Shown: one piece after another, positions 27,069 through 35,226 of the stretch
Position numbering within the stretch: position 1 is the stretch's first letter
Layout: each line of letters begins with the position of its first letter
Assembly: GCF_022024035.1 (NCBI RefSeq)
Contig: NZ_CP091787.1
Span: forward strand, 2,170,001 to 2,234,000
Origin: Prevotella sp. E13-17
GTDB lineage: Bacteria > Bacteroidota > Bacteroidia > Bacteroidales > Bacteroidaceae
DNA length: 64,000 nt
Reading direction: 5' to 3'
Program-made: the position numbers and the translations under genes
Notes under the pieces: generated by a model
What the model saw: the letters and a program-made list of their open reading frames with translations, nothing else
The model's database searches: none
Told to the model about the DNA's origin: nothing

Positions 27069-28538
27069 TTATTTTAGGGTTTTACGATAATTCACTAACC
27101 ACAGAACAAACCAACAGCTCGACACGACCACAGTGACTGCCGCAATGACCGAAGCATAGACGGAATCCAAATGGAAGGCCTGTTCTGACAGCAGGTATGT
27201 CACGCACACCGTGGTCATGAACACAGCAGGTATGAGCGTGATAAAGAAATTCTTTCGTTCGCGCACCAAATAGACTGTGATGGCCCACAATGTGAATACC
27301 GACAAAGTCTGATTGCTCCATCCAAACCAGCTCCAGATAACGTCAAAACCTTCTGGATTTTCCATCTGCCATACCAACAAGGCAATAACCGTCAGGAACA
27401 TGGGAATACAAATATAAAAACGCTTGAGGATAGATTTCTGGTCCATGTGAATAAAGTCGGCAAGAATCAAACGCGCAGAGCGCAAAGCCGTGTCACCACT
27501 GGTGATTGGAGCAGCCACGACACCCAAAATGGCCAATACACTTCCAAACACGCCCAACCAATTTTCGCTTACCATGTTGACAATGGCTGGTGCCTTACTG
27601 ATGATGGCCTCGCCACCCTTCATCTCCTGATAGCCAGCAACTGGTTCGTTATAGAAGAAATACATGGCAACAGTGGCCCATATCAACGCCACGAATCCCT
27701 CTGTAATCATGGCACCATAGAAGATAGGGCGAGCCATCTTCTCGTGCTTCAGGCAACGAGCCATCAAAGGACTTTGCGTGGCATGGAAACCACTAATGGC
27801 TCCGCAGGCAATCGTAATAAACAAGCATGGGAATATATTCTTGGTGGTCAACGAAGCCTCGCCTACCCCCTCCCACAATTCGGGAATATCAGGCTGCTTC
27901 ACGAACAGCATCACCAGGAATGCTACTGCCATAAACAACAGTGAGAAGGCAAACAGTGGATATATCTTACCAATAATTTTATCGATTGGCATCATCGTAG
28001 CTATCAGATAATAGATAAAAATCACTATGATCCAAAAGACACTATCATTCAAGAATTCCAGATTTGTTCCTTCTGTATGAAACAAGTTTTGAAGCAGCGA
28101 TGCAGGACTATAGACAAACACCGCCCCAACCATCATGAGAAGGAATACCGAAAATACAAGCATCATCTGCTTGGGAACATTTCCAAGGTAGCGGCCTATG
28201 ATGTCGGGCAAATTAGCACCGCCATTGCGAATAGAGAGCATGCCGCTCAAATAATCGTGCGTAGCACCTGCAAAGATACATCCCAGCACAATCCATAAAT
28301 ACGCTGAAGGTCCGAACTTCGCTCCCATAATGGCGCCAAAGATAGGCCCTGTCCCTGCAATGTTCAGAAACTGAATCATGAAGATTTTCCAACCTGGCAA
28401 AACCACAAAATCAACGCCATCTGCCTTTGCCACTGCAGGCGTTGGACGATCATCCGGACCGAACACGCGTTCTACAAAACGTCCGTAAAAAAAATAGCCA
28501 AAAAATAGAGCCAACAGGCTCACAACAAAAGTAATCAT
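27069..28538 (-). CDS. cstA: Carbon starvation protein CstA family transporter
   Basis: A 489-aa inner-membrane protein with more than ten hydrophobic helices. The CstA domain shows QFLNIAGTGPIFGAIMGAKFGPSAYLWIVLG near residue 55 and CGAISGFHATQSPLMARC in the middle. CstA proteins import peptides or pyruvate under carbon limitation. The length is that of the short CstA group. First gene of the minus-strand unit with OMP, nadC and the peptidase. Confidence 0.92.
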   Translation of the reverse strand: MITFVVSLLALFFGYFFYGRFVERVFGPDDRPTPAVAKADGVDFVVLPGWKIFMIQFLNIAGTGPIFGAIMGAKFGPSAYLWIVLGCIFAGATHDYLSGMLSIRNGGANLPDIIGRYLGNVPKQMMLVFSVFLLMMVGAVFVYSPASLLQNLFHTEGTNLEFLNDSVFWIIVIFIYYLIATMMPIDKIIGKIYPLFAFSLLFMAVAFLVMLFVKQPDIPELWEGVGEASLTTKNIFPCLFITIACGAISGFHATQSPLMARCLKHEKMARPIFYGAMITEGFVALIWATVAMYFFYNEPVAGYQEMKGGEAIISKAPAIVNMVSENWLGVFGSVLAILGVVAAPITSGDTALRSARLILADFIHMDQKSILKRFYICIPMFLTVIALLVWQMENPEGFDVIWSWFGWSNQTLSVFTLWAITVYLVRERKNFFITLIPAVFMTTVCVTYLLSEQAFHLDSVYASVIAAVTVVVSSCWFVLWLVNYRKTLK

Positions 28539-28565
28539 TTTGCTTATTTATGTGAATTCACTATG

Positions 28566-28573
28566 CAAAAGTA
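28566..28573 (-). promoter_or_regulatory. Promoter -7 element for the cstA operon
   Basis: Reads TACTTTTG then CATAG on the minus strand, 28 nt before the cstA start. Divergent from the GHL10 promoter. Confidence 0.65.
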
Positions 28574-28582
28574 ATATTTAAA

Positions 28583-28613
28583 TTTGAAATATGAAAAAAA
28601 AAGCATAACTTTG
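28583..28613 (+). promoter_or_regulatory. Promoter for the GHL10 gene
   Basis: TTTG at 28583-28586 and TAACTTTG at 28606-28613, spacing 19 nt. It rules out the upstream in-frame ATG region as coding. Confidence 0.78.
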
Positions 28614-28634
28614 CACGAAAATTTAAGAATAATA

Positions 28635-30287
28635 ATGAGATATCGTTTCTTTCTATTCATACTACTTGTTGGTTTGTATGTTATCCAACCAGCGAAGGCT
28701 CAGTTTTCTTCATCTCCCAAGCACGAAGTCCGTGCCATGTGGCTGACCACCATTGGTGGCATTGACTGGCCCAGAACATCTGGCCAAAAGGCGCAGAAGC
28801 TTGAGTTGATTAACACCCTTGACAAACTGAAAGCAGCAGGCATCAACACCGTTTTGTTTCAGACACGCGTCAGAGGAACCACCATGTATCCATCCAAGAT
28901 AGAGCCCTGGGAGACATGTCTGACAGGCACACCCGGCAAGAATCCAGGCTACGATCCCTTGAAACTCTGCATCGACCTTTGTCACGAGCGAGGCATGGAG
29001 TGCCATGCTTGGGTGGTCACCATCCCTATGGGCAACTGGAACAAGATTGGTTGCAAGACCTTGCGCCAGAAGCATCCCAACTTAGTAAAGCGCATTGGAG
29101 ACGACGGTTTTATGGACCCCGAAAATCCACAGACAGGCGACTACCTGTTGCAGATATGCCGCGAAATTGTGGACAACTACGACATTGACGGCATACACCT
29201 TGACTACATACGCTATCCGGAGACATGGCCCGCCAAGCTGAAGGCCAAGAAAACCATTCAGCAGCGACGCAACCACATCACAGACATCGTCAGAAAGATT
29301 AGCCACCAGATTAAGCCCCGCAAGCCATGGATTAAGTTTTCATGCTCGCCGATAGGCAAATACGACAACCTGCGCCGTTATTCTGCAGGTGGATGGAATG
29401 CACACACAGCAGTATCGCAAGATGCACAGCTATGGTTGAAGGAAGGCTTGATGGACGAGCTTTTCCCCATGATGTATTTCCGCGATAACAATTTCTTTCC
29501 TTTTGCCATCGACTGGAAAGAGAACAGCAATGGACGTCTGGTGGTGCCGGGGCTTGGCATCTATTTCCTGGATCCCAAAGAAGGCAAATGGGAGCTTGAC
29601 CAAGTAGCACGCCAAATGAATGTCTGCCGACAGATTGGTGTGGGACATTGCTACTTCCGTTCTAAGTTTTTCACTGACAACATCAAGGGCATTTACGATT
29701 ATGCACGTGCTTTCGATGCAACACCAGCTTTAGTACCACCGATGACATGGGCCACCAACTCAGTGCCAAGCTCTCCCAAGACACTATCGCTCGATGGCAC
29801 ACGTCTGCATTGGGAAGGTGCCCACGATGACAGTGGGGCTCCTTATTTATTATATAATGTCTATGCTTCAGACACCTACCCCGTAGATATCAGCAAGGCA
29901 GAAAACCTGGTGGCAGTGAGACAAACCAAAACGTCAATCCACGTGCCTGCCCACAAGTATTACGCCGTCACAGCCATGAACCGCTTTGGCATTGAGAGTA
30001 AATCCATACAATTGCGACACAGGATTGACCATCCTGCCCCTCATCGCCCCGCAGGGCCAGACCAATTCTTTTCCGAGGGAAACATATTTGTTCTTCCATC
30101 AAAAGAGAACACATTAGACGCTAAGTATATAATTATAGAAACTCTTCAAGGCCAGACGATTACAGTGATTCCTTACACCAAAACTATAGACGTAAGAGAG
30201 ATACCTAACGGCATCTATCAACTGCGTTCTTTAGGTCGTAACGGACGCAATCATCGCATCGGCTTTCTAACCATAAAAAGACCGTAA
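28635..30287 (+). CDS. Secreted family-10-like glycosyl hydrolase (GHL10, DUF187 type)
   Basis: A 550-aa secreted protein. Start taken at 28635, after the promoter, where MRYRFFLFILLVGLYVIQPAKAQ forms a normal signal peptide. The TIM-barrel GHL10 domain runs from EVRAMWLTTIGGIDWPRT to about residue 370, with NTVLFQTRVRGTTMYPSKIEPW, DGIHLDYIRYP and DELFPMMYFRDN. An Fn3-like segment (about 385-455) and a short C-terminal beta segment follow. Related YngK-type proteins are thought to act on envelope or external glycans; the substrate is unknown. Confidence 0.88.
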   Translation: MRYRFFLFILLVGLYVIQPAKAQFSSSPKHEVRAMWLTTIGGIDWPRTSGQKAQKLELINTLDKLKAAGINTVLFQTRVRGTTMYPSKIEPWETCLTGTPGKNPGYDPLKLCIDLCHERGMECHAWVVTIPMGNWNKIGCKTLRQKHPNLVKRIGDDGFMDPENPQTGDYLLQICREIVDNYDIDGIHLDYIRYPETWPAKLKAKKTIQQRRNHITDIVRKISHQIKPRKPWIKFSCSPIGKYDNLRRYSAGGWNAHTAVSQDAQLWLKEGLMDELFPMMYFRDNNFFPFAIDWKENSNGRLVVPGLGIYFLDPKEGKWELDQVARQMNVCRQIGVGHCYFRSKFFTDNIKGIYDYARAFDATPALVPPMTWATNSVPSSPKTLSLDGTRLHWEGAHDDSGAPYLLYNVYASDTYPVDISKAENLVAVRQTKTSIHVPAHKYYAVTAMNRFGIESKSIQLRHRIDHPAPHRPAGPDQFFSEGNIFVLPSKENTLDAKYIIIETLQGQTITVIPYTKTIDVREIPNGIYQLRSLGRNGRNHRIGFLTIKRP

Positions 30288-30289
30288 GA

Positions 30290-30333
30290 AAAGGGAACGA
30301 AAATTAAATTTCTAATTTTTCGTTCCCTTTTTC
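30290..30333 (+). terminator. Terminator after the GHL10 gene
   Basis: AAAGGGAACGAAAATTA pairs with TAATTTTTCGTTCCCTTT around a 6-nt loop, then TTC and T-rich sequence. Confidence 0.85.
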
Positions 30334-30354
30334 TTATAATTCAGAAGAATTAAG

Positions 30355-30362
30355 TAACTTTG
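30355..30362 (+). promoter_or_regulatory. Promoter -7 element for carB
   Basis: TAACTTTG followed by CACAC, 40 nt before the carB start. Confidence 0.65.
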
Positions 30363-30402
30363 CACACGGAATCGTAAACCCAAAGGATAATATAAAGTAA
30401 TT

Positions 30403-33400
30403 ATGGCAATTAAAAAACTCAAAAAGGTATTAGTGCTCGGTTCAGGTGCACTAAAGATCGGACAAGCAGGCGAATTCGACTATTCAGGTTCGCAAGCTTT
30501 GAAAGCATTGCGTGAGGAAGGAATCAAAAGCGTGCTGGTAAACCCCAACATCGCCACCATCCAAACATCAGAAGGCATTGCTGACAAGGTTTATTTCCAA
30601 CCAGTCAACACCCATTTCGTCACAGAGATTATCAAGAAGGAGCGCCCAGACGGCATCCTCCTGGCATTTGGTGGACAGACGGCTCTCAACTGCGGTACCG
30701 AGCTTTACCAGAATGGCACGCTGAAGGAATACGGTGTTGAAGTGCTTGGCACCAGTGTAGAAGCCATCATGAACACCGAGGACCGTGACCTTTTTGTGAA
30801 GAAGCTCGACGAGATTGAATTGAAGACCCCCGTCAGCCATGCTGTAGAGAACATGGACGATGCGCTGAAGGCAGCCCACGAGATTGGCTTCCCCATTATG
30901 ATCCGTTCAGCCTATGCACTGGGTGGCTTGGGTTCGGGTATTTGTCCTGACGAAGCAGCATTCAAGGAACTGGCAGAGAGTGCATTTACCTTTGCGCCAC
31001 AGATTTTGGTTGAAGAGTCGTTGAAAGGTTGGAAAGAGATTGAGTTCGAGTGCATCCGCGATGCCAACGATCGCTGTTTCACCGTGGCTTCAATGGAGAA
31101 CTTCGACCCACTGGGCATCCATACCGGAGAGTCTATTGTGGTGGCTCCCACCTGCTCGCTGACCGAAGATCAGGTCAAGATGCTGCAAGACATCACTATC
31201 CGTTGCGTACGCCACCTGAACATCATTGGTGAGTGCAACATTCAGTTTGCCTTCAATGCCCAAACCAACGACTATCGTATCATTGAAATCAATGCACGTC
31301 TGTCACGTTCTTCTGCCTTGGCATCAAAGGCTACAGGTTATCCTCTGGCTTTCGTAGCAGCAAAGATTGCATTGGGCTACACCCTCGACCAGATTGGCGA
31401 GATGGGCACCACCAGCAGTGCTTATGTAGCTCCATCACTCGACTATATGATATGTAAGATTCCACGCTGGGACCTTACCAAATTTGCCGGTGTCAGCCGT
31501 CAGATTGGTTCATCCATGAAGTCTGTAGGCGAAATCATGTCTATCGGACGCAGCTTTGAGGAAATGATTCAGAAGGGTCTGCGCATGATTGGTCAAGGCA
31601 TGCACGGATTTGTAGGCAACGACCACACCAAGTTCGAAGACCTTGACGATGCGCTTCAGAACCCCACCGACCTGCGTATCTTTGCCATTGCACAGGCACT
31701 GGAGGAAGGCTATACCATTGAGCGCATCGAAGAACTGACCAAGATTGACCCATGGTTCCTGGAGCGCTTGAAGCATATTGTAGATCTGAAGCACCAGTTG
31801 CAGACTTACAACAAGATGGAAGACCTGCCCGATGCCCTGCTGCTTGAAGTTAAGCAGGCAGGTTTCAGCGACTTCCAGATTGCCCGTTTCGTGCTGAAAC
31901 CCGAGACTGGCAACATGGAGAAAGAGAACCTGGAGGTGCGAAGCTATCGCCAAAGCCGTGGCATCAAGCCCTCTGTGAAGCGCATTCCGACAGTTGCCTC
32001 TGAGCATCCTGAGCTGACCAACTATCTGTATTTCACCTATCTGCCTAACGTACAGCACGACATTCCCTACTATCACAACGAGAAGTCGGTGATTGTATTA
32101 GGTTCTGGTGCCTACCGCATCGGTTCGTCTGTAGAGTTTGACTGGTGTTCTGTGAACGCCATCAACACAGCCCGCAAGTTGGGCTACAAGTCAATCATGG
32201 TGAACTATAACCCCGAGACCGTATCTACCGACTATGACATGTGCGACCGCCTCTACTTCGACGAGTTGTCACTGGAGCGCGTGCTCGACGTCATTGAACT
32301 GGAATCGCCTCGCGGTGTCATCGTCAGCGTGGGCGGACAGATTCCCAACAACCTCGCCATGAAGTTGCATCGTCGCGGCGTTCCCGTGCTGGGAACCTCG
32401 CCTGTAGATATCGACCGTGCAGAAAACCGCGACAAGTTCTCGGCCATGCTCGACAAGTTGGGCATCGATCAGCCTGCATGGCGCGCACTGACCTCGTTCG
32501 ACGACATCAAGGATTTCGTTGAGGAAGTGGGCTATCCCGTACTGGTTCGTCCTTCTTACGTCCTCTCGGGTGCCGCAATGAATGTTTGTTACGACGAGGA
32601 GGAGTTGCACCGCTTCCTTAACATGGCTACTGAGGTGTCTAAGGAATTCCCCGTTGTCGTGTCTAAATTCATGACTGAGACCAAGGAGATCGAGTTTGAC
32701 GCCGTTGCCGACAAGGGCGAGGTCATCGAGTATGCCATCTCCGAACACATAGAATATGCAGGCGTTCACTCGGGCGATGCCACCATGGTATTCCCTGCTC
32801 AGCACATCTACTTCTCCACCATTCGTCAGATCAAGAAGATAGCCCGCCGCATTGCCGCCGAGCTGAACATCAGTGGTCCGTTCAACATTCAGTTCCTGGC
32901 CAAGAACCGCGAGGTGAAGGTGATTGAGTGTAACCTCCGTGCTTCACGTTCGTTCCCCTTCGTTTCAAAGATTCTGAAGCGCAACTTCATCGAGACCGCC
33001 ACCAAGATTATGCTGGATGCCCCCTACTCTCGTCCCGACAAATCAGAGTTCGACATCGACCGCATCGGTGTGAAGGCCTCTCAGTTCTCGTTTGCTCGTC
33101 TGCAGAATGCCGACCCCGTACTGGGTGTTGACATGTCGTCAACAGGTGAGGTTGGCTGCTTGGGCGACGACCTCCACGAGGCATTGCTCAACGCACTGAT
33201 TGCCACTGGCTATCGTGTGCCTAAGAAGGGTGGCGCCATCCTCATCTCAAGCGGTGCCGCCAAGGGCAAGGTCAGCCTGTTAGAGCCAGCCAAGCAACTG
33301 GTGAAGCAGGGATACGAAGTATATGCCACACCAGGCACAGCCCGTTTCTTCAACGACAACGGCATTGCAGCCAAGGCTGTTGCATGGCCTGACGAAGAAG

Positions 33401-33636
33401 GCGACAACAACGTGATGAAGATGATTGCCGATCATAAGTTCGATCTGATTGTCAACGTGCCCAAAAACCACTCTAAGCGAGAGCTGACCAATGGTTACCG
33501 CATTCGTCGTGGTGCCATCGACCACAACACGCCCTTGATGACCAATGTCCGTTTAGCCAAGGCCTTCATTGAAGCCTTTACAGCCATCGACGAAAACGAC
33601 ATCAAGATTAAGAGTTGGCAAGAATATAACAACTAA
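30403..33636 (+). CDS. carB: Carbamoyl-phosphate synthase large subunit
   Basis: A 1077-aa enzyme making carbamoyl phosphate for pyrimidines and arginine from ammonia supplied by CarA. Two homologous ATP-grasp halves are visible, beginning with VLVLGSGALKIGQAGEFDYSG and SVIVLGSGAYRIGSSVEFDW. The matching MIRSAYALGGLGSG and VLVRPSYVLSGAAMN loops follow. An MGS-like allosteric domain occupies the C-terminal 140 residues. carA is not adjacent. Length is normal. Confidence 0.97.
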   Translation: MAIKKLKKVLVLGSGALKIGQAGEFDYSGSQALKALREEGIKSVLVNPNIATIQTSEGIADKVYFQPVNTHFVTEIIKKERPDGILLAFGGQTALNCGTELYQNGTLKEYGVEVLGTSVEAIMNTEDRDLFVKKLDEIELKTPVSHAVENMDDALKAAHEIGFPIMIRSAYALGGLGSGICPDEAAFKELAESAFTFAPQILVEESLKGWKEIEFECIRDANDRCFTVASMENFDPLGIHTGESIVVAPTCSLTEDQVKMLQDITIRCVRHLNIIGECNIQFAFNAQTNDYRIIEINARLSRSSALASKATGYPLAFVAAKIALGYTLDQIGEMGTTSSAYVAPSLDYMICKIPRWDLTKFAGVSRQIGSSMKSVGEIMSIGRSFEEMIQKGLRMIGQGMHGFVGNDHTKFEDLDDALQNPTDLRIFAIAQALEEGYTIERIEELTKIDPWFLERLKHIVDLKHQLQTYNKMEDLPDALLLEVKQAGFSDFQIARFVLKPETGNMEKENLEVRSYRQSRGIKPSVKRIPTVASEHPELTNYLYFTYLPNVQHDIPYYHNEKSVIVLGSGAYRIGSSVEFDWCSVNAINTARKLGYKSIMVNYNPETVSTDYDMCDRLYFDELSLERVLDVIELESPRGVIVSVGGQIPNNLAMKLHRRGVPVLGTSPVDIDRAENRDKFSAMLDKLGIDQPAWRALTSFDDIKDFVEEVGYPVLVRPSYVLSGAAMNVCYDEEELHRFLNMATEVSKEFPVVVSKFMTETKEIEFDAVADKGEVIEYAISEHIEYAGVHSGDATMVFPAQHIYFSTIRQIKKIARRIAAELNISGPFNIQFLAKNREVKVIECNLRASRSFPFVSKILKRNFIETATKIMLDAPYSRPDKSEFDIDRIGVKASQFSFARLQNADPVLGVDMSSTGEVGCLGDDLHEALLNALIATGYRVPKKGGAILISSGAAKGKVSLLEPAKQLVKQGYEVYATPGTARFFNDNGIAAKAVAWPDEEGDNNVMKMIADHKFDLIVNVPKNHSKRELTNGYRIRRGAIDHNTPLMTNVRLAKAFIEAFTAIDENDIKIKSWQEYNN

Positions 33637-33656
33637 ACTCTAGACCATCTAAAAGC

Positions 33657-33695
33657 AAAGCGGATATGTTCAGCGATGAGCATATCCGCTTTTTG
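33657..33695 (+). terminator. Terminator after carB
   Basis: AAAGCGGATATG and CATATCCGCTTT form a 12-bp stem with a 12-nt loop, followed by TTT. Confidence 0.85.
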
Positions 33696-33765
33696 TATTT
33701 TCCCGCTTTATCTTTTATATTGAAACCACCTGTCTGATATACACTCCCCCCGACAGAACAGTTGG

Positions 33766-34139
33766 AATATTGGGCCTATTCCGCATCAACACCAACACTT
33801 TTGCACATCAATACTGGCGCTTTCAGGTATCAATACCAATGCCTTTAAACACTAAGAGTGGCAGTATGCTGTCGGTTCTAGCCCCTGGAATTCGCAATTC
33901 TAGACCCTAGAATCACTCGTTCTAGACCCTAGAATGGAGTATTCTAGACCCTAGAACGTGATCAAAAGTGCCACTATTGCAAGACAATAGCGTAACTATT
34001 GGAATAGAACAGTTACGCTTTTCATCAGGAATAGTGCCACTACCCTTAAGGAAAAGTGCTACTATTCTCTTAGAGAAGTGCTGCTATTCTCATAGAAAAG
34101 TGCCACTATTCTCGGAGAAAAGTGGCACTAAAATGGGGG
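33766..34139. repeat. 22-bp-period dyad repeat array B (17 units)
   Basis: Seventeen consecutive 22-bp units fill the gap between carB and the convergent rhodanese gene. Units 1-5 (33766-33875) have AATAY/AACAC left arms. Units 6-9 (33876-33963) carry TTCTAGACCCTAGAA or a close variant. Units 10-17 (33964-34139) carry AGTGCCACTATT variants. The common plan is a 5-nt arm, 5-nt centre, complementary 5-nt arm, then a 7-nt spacer. Examples are TTCTA-GACCC-TAGAA at 33898, 33920 and 33942, and AATAG-CGTAA-CTATT at 33986. Centres occur in both orientations (CGTAA and TTACG; TGCCA and TGGCA). The element TAGCCCCTGGA is shared with array A. Confidence 0.85.
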
Positions 34140-34155
34140 TCTTATATGAGGGAAT

Positions 34156-34575
34156 TTAATTCTTACTGAGCACGGGCTTGCCTGCTTCTATCCAGGCATC
34201 GGTGCCGCCTTCCATGTTTACGACCTTGTAGCCTTCCTTAGACAGGAACTCTGCAGCAGAGGCACTTCTGATACCGCTGCGACAATAAACAGCGATGGTC
34301 TTGTTTTTGGGCAACCGACTGAGGGCTGCAGACTTAAAGGAATCGGCTTTGTAGTCGATGAGCAACGAGCCTTTCAGATAGGCATCCTCATATTCAGAGG
34401 CAGTACAGACATCGAGCAGCACCACACTGTCGGAACCCGAAATGAGGCGATGAAAGGCTTCCACATCAACGGTTTTGTAGTCCTTGCAGGGAGTGTTATG
34501 ACCACGGAGCACCCATGCCACCCCAAGGACAATGGTCAGCAGTAGAACAAGTGTCAACTTATTAGATCGATTCAT
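34156..34575 (-). CDS. Membrane-anchored rhodanese-like protein
   Basis: A 139-aa protein. An N-terminal hydrophobic helix (LTLVLLLTIVLGVAWVL) serves as anchor or signal. A single rhodanese domain follows, with the active-site loop CRSGIRSAS containing the nucleophilic Cys, and DVCTASEYEDAYLKGS before it. Likely a periplasmic sulfurtransferase or sulfide-carrier protein; substrate unknown. A promoter-like CAAAAGTA lies at 34604-34611. Confidence 0.88.
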   Translation of the reverse strand: MNRSNKLTLVLLLTIVLGVAWVLRGHNTPCKDYKTVDVEAFHRLISGSDSVVLLDVCTASEYEDAYLKGSLLIDYKADSFKSAALSRLPKNKTIAVYCRSGIRSASAAEFLSKEGYKVVNMEGGTDAWIEAGKPVLSKN

Positions 34576-34603
34576 AGGTTTTAAACATCAAAAGATTACG
34601 GTG

Positions 34604-34682
34604 CAAAAGTAAGCATTTTCGGGCAAAAGCCAAAACATTCTGCGAAAAAAGCGCATTATTAGACCAAAATACGCTATCTTTG
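34604..34682. promoter_or_regulatory. Divergent promoters: rhodanese (-) and LMW phosphatase (+)
   Basis: CAAAAGTA at 34604-34611 reads TACTTTTG toward the rhodanese gene. TATCTTTG at 34675-34682 faces the phosphatase, 35 nt before its start. Confidence 0.65.
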
Positions 34683-34716
34683 CATGTAAAAAACGAAGAA
34701 ACACGCAATATTAGAT

Positions 34717-35178
34717 ATGAAACAAACCAAGATACTCTTTGTCTGCCACGGTAATATCTGCCGCAGTCCTATGGCCGAATTTGTGATGAAGAAAATCGTT
34801 GCCGATGCCGGTCTTGAGGAGTCGTTCTACATCGAGTCGGCAGCTACCTCGACCGAGGAGATTGGCAACGAGGTCTATCCACCGGCCAAGCGGAAGCTGG
34901 CCGAGCACGGCATCTCGTGCAAGGGAAAGACGGCACGACAGATGACCCGACAGGACTATCTGCGCTTTGACCTGCTGGTGGGCATGGACGACTGGAACAT
35001 ACGCAACATGAAGCGCATCTGTGGCGACGACCCCGACGAGAAGATTCACCGCCTGATGGATTTCACGGTGCGTCCCGGCGAGGTGGCCGACCCATGGTAC
35101 ACCGGCAACTTTGAGGCCACGTGGAATGATGTGCTGGAGGGATGCACCGATCTACTGAGGAGTATCGTTAAAAATTAG
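34717..35178 (+). CDS. Low-molecular-weight protein-tyrosine phosphatase
   Basis: A 153-aa phosphatase with the P-loop CHGNICRSPMAE at residues about 10-21 and the general-acid Asp in VADPWYTGNFE. In this phylum such enzymes often act on tyrosine-phosphorylated exopolysaccharide machinery or stress proteins; the partner is unknown here. Its stop is 49 nt before relA, which has its own promoter in the gap. Confidence 0.93.
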   Translation: MKQTKILFVCHGNICRSPMAEFVMKKIVADAGLEESFYIESAATSTEEIGNEVYPPAKRKLAEHGISCKGKTARQMTRQDYLRFDLLVGMDDWNIRNMKRICGDDPDEKIHRLMDFTVRPGEVADPWYTGNFEATWNDVLEGCTDLLRSIVKN

Positions 35179-35210
35179 CTAAAAGCTAACGCATTATACT
35201 ATTTTTTTCC

Positions 35211-35218
35211 TACCTTTG
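35211..35218 (+). promoter_or_regulatory. relA promoter -7 element abutting the start codon
   Basis: TACCTTTG ends at 35218 and the first ATG is at 35227. Transcription should begin within a few bases of the start codon, giving a leaderless or near-leaderless mRNA. Confidence 0.7.
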
Positions 35219-35226
35219 TGGCGGAT

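Noticed and set aside
30363..30402. Pyrimidine-responsive leader or riboswitch before carB
   Set aside because: The leader is only about 35 nt and shows no alternative hairpins.
33766..34139. Plasmid-type iterons or a replication origin
   Set aside because: Iterons are near-identical and lie next to a rep gene or DnaA boxes; neither is seen, and units belong to three sequence families.
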